From: DATKQJ01 sp035534295
Lineage (GTDB): Bacteria; Chloroflexota; Dormibacteria; Dormibacterales; Dormibacteraceae
Reading direction: 5' to 3'
NCBI GenBank assembly: GCA_035534295.1
Contig: DATLSE010000031.1
Span: forward strand, 1-5,785
DNA length: 5,785 nucleotides
Of the stretch, positions 5,579 through 5,785 are shown in pieces (positions within the stretch are counted from its first letter, which is position 1; each line of letters opens with the position of its first letter). Below the pieces are notes generated by a model. It had not been told where the DNA came from and did not search any database. It saw nothing but the letters and a program-made list of their open reading frames with translations. The position numbers and the translations under genes are program-made.

Positions 5579-5785
5579 AGCCAAGGAGCTGGCCGGCGAG
5601 ACATCCCCAGCTGGGGCGCACATGCGCGCGGACGCTTGCATCCCAAGGCGGATAGGGCGCGGTCGAATTCCCGAGTCGAACGGCCGGCCCAGCCCCTCTG
5701 CCTCGGCGAGTTCAACCTTGGATCAGGTCTGTGCGGGCCGGGAGGCATCCCGAAGTGGTCGACCCACCTCGTGCAAAAACGCGAG
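5579..5785. other. Intergenic sequence to the window end, no supported gene
   Basis: These 207 bases after the response regulator hold a perfect 12-base palindrome CCCCAGCTGGGG (5605-5616) and an adjoining GCGCA-CA-TGCGC inverted repeat (5616-5627). The first could form part of a terminator, but the loop would be too small and no T-run follows. TTCGA-type strings near 5663-5680 do not build a tRNA fold. Minus-strand frames here have no protein-like composition. Confidence 0.4.

Noticed and set aside
5640..5700. Possible tRNA T-arm (GTCGAATTCC / TTCGACT strings)
   Set aside because: The stems flanking the loop do not pair properly, and no D-arm, anticodon arm or acceptor stem can be assembled on either strand.

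Overview
The window is GC-rich soil-type bacterial DNA (C and G dominate third codon positions; GTG and TTG starts are common). It encodes a class F-like sortase, a glycan-active gene cassette and a stand-alone response regulator. These traits fit a Gram-positive-type or monoderm lineage such as Chloroflexota, Candidatus Dormibacterota or Actinomycetota. This is an inference: there is no rRNA or other lineage marker here.

Left end (1-789, + strand): the 3' end of a gene for a proline-rich surface protein with a C-terminal membrane anchor stops at 146. A class F-like sortase starts 7 bases later (154-789). An LPNTG motif is present at 29-43, but one frame away from the anchor, so the sorting signal reads correctly only if one extra base lies between about 44 and 65. 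This looks like a substrate-plus-sortase operon with a frameshift, a sequencing error or a chance motif.

Centre (872-4376, - strand): three tightly overlapping genes are read right to left. They encode a GT4 glycosyltransferase, a GH130 beta-mannoside phosphorylase/mannosidase-family enzyme and a predicted (alpha/alpha)6-toroid protein. The GT4 stop and GH130 start overlap as GTGA, and the GH130 stop and toroid start also overlap. None has a signal peptide, so they probably act together in the cytoplasm on a mannose-containing glycan, which the sequence does not identify. The sortase and this operon converge on a short spacer (790-871) with a possible bidirectional hairpin.

Right end: an uncharacterised 128-residue protein (4593-4979, - strand) and a receiver-only response regulator (about 5174-5578, + strand) are divergently transcribed. 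The roughly 190-base region between them carries an inverted repeat, a direct repeat and a 10-bp stem just upstream of the regulator's ribosome binding site. The last 207 bases hold short palindromes but no gene I can support. I see no mobile element, CRISPR array, tRNA or rRNA.
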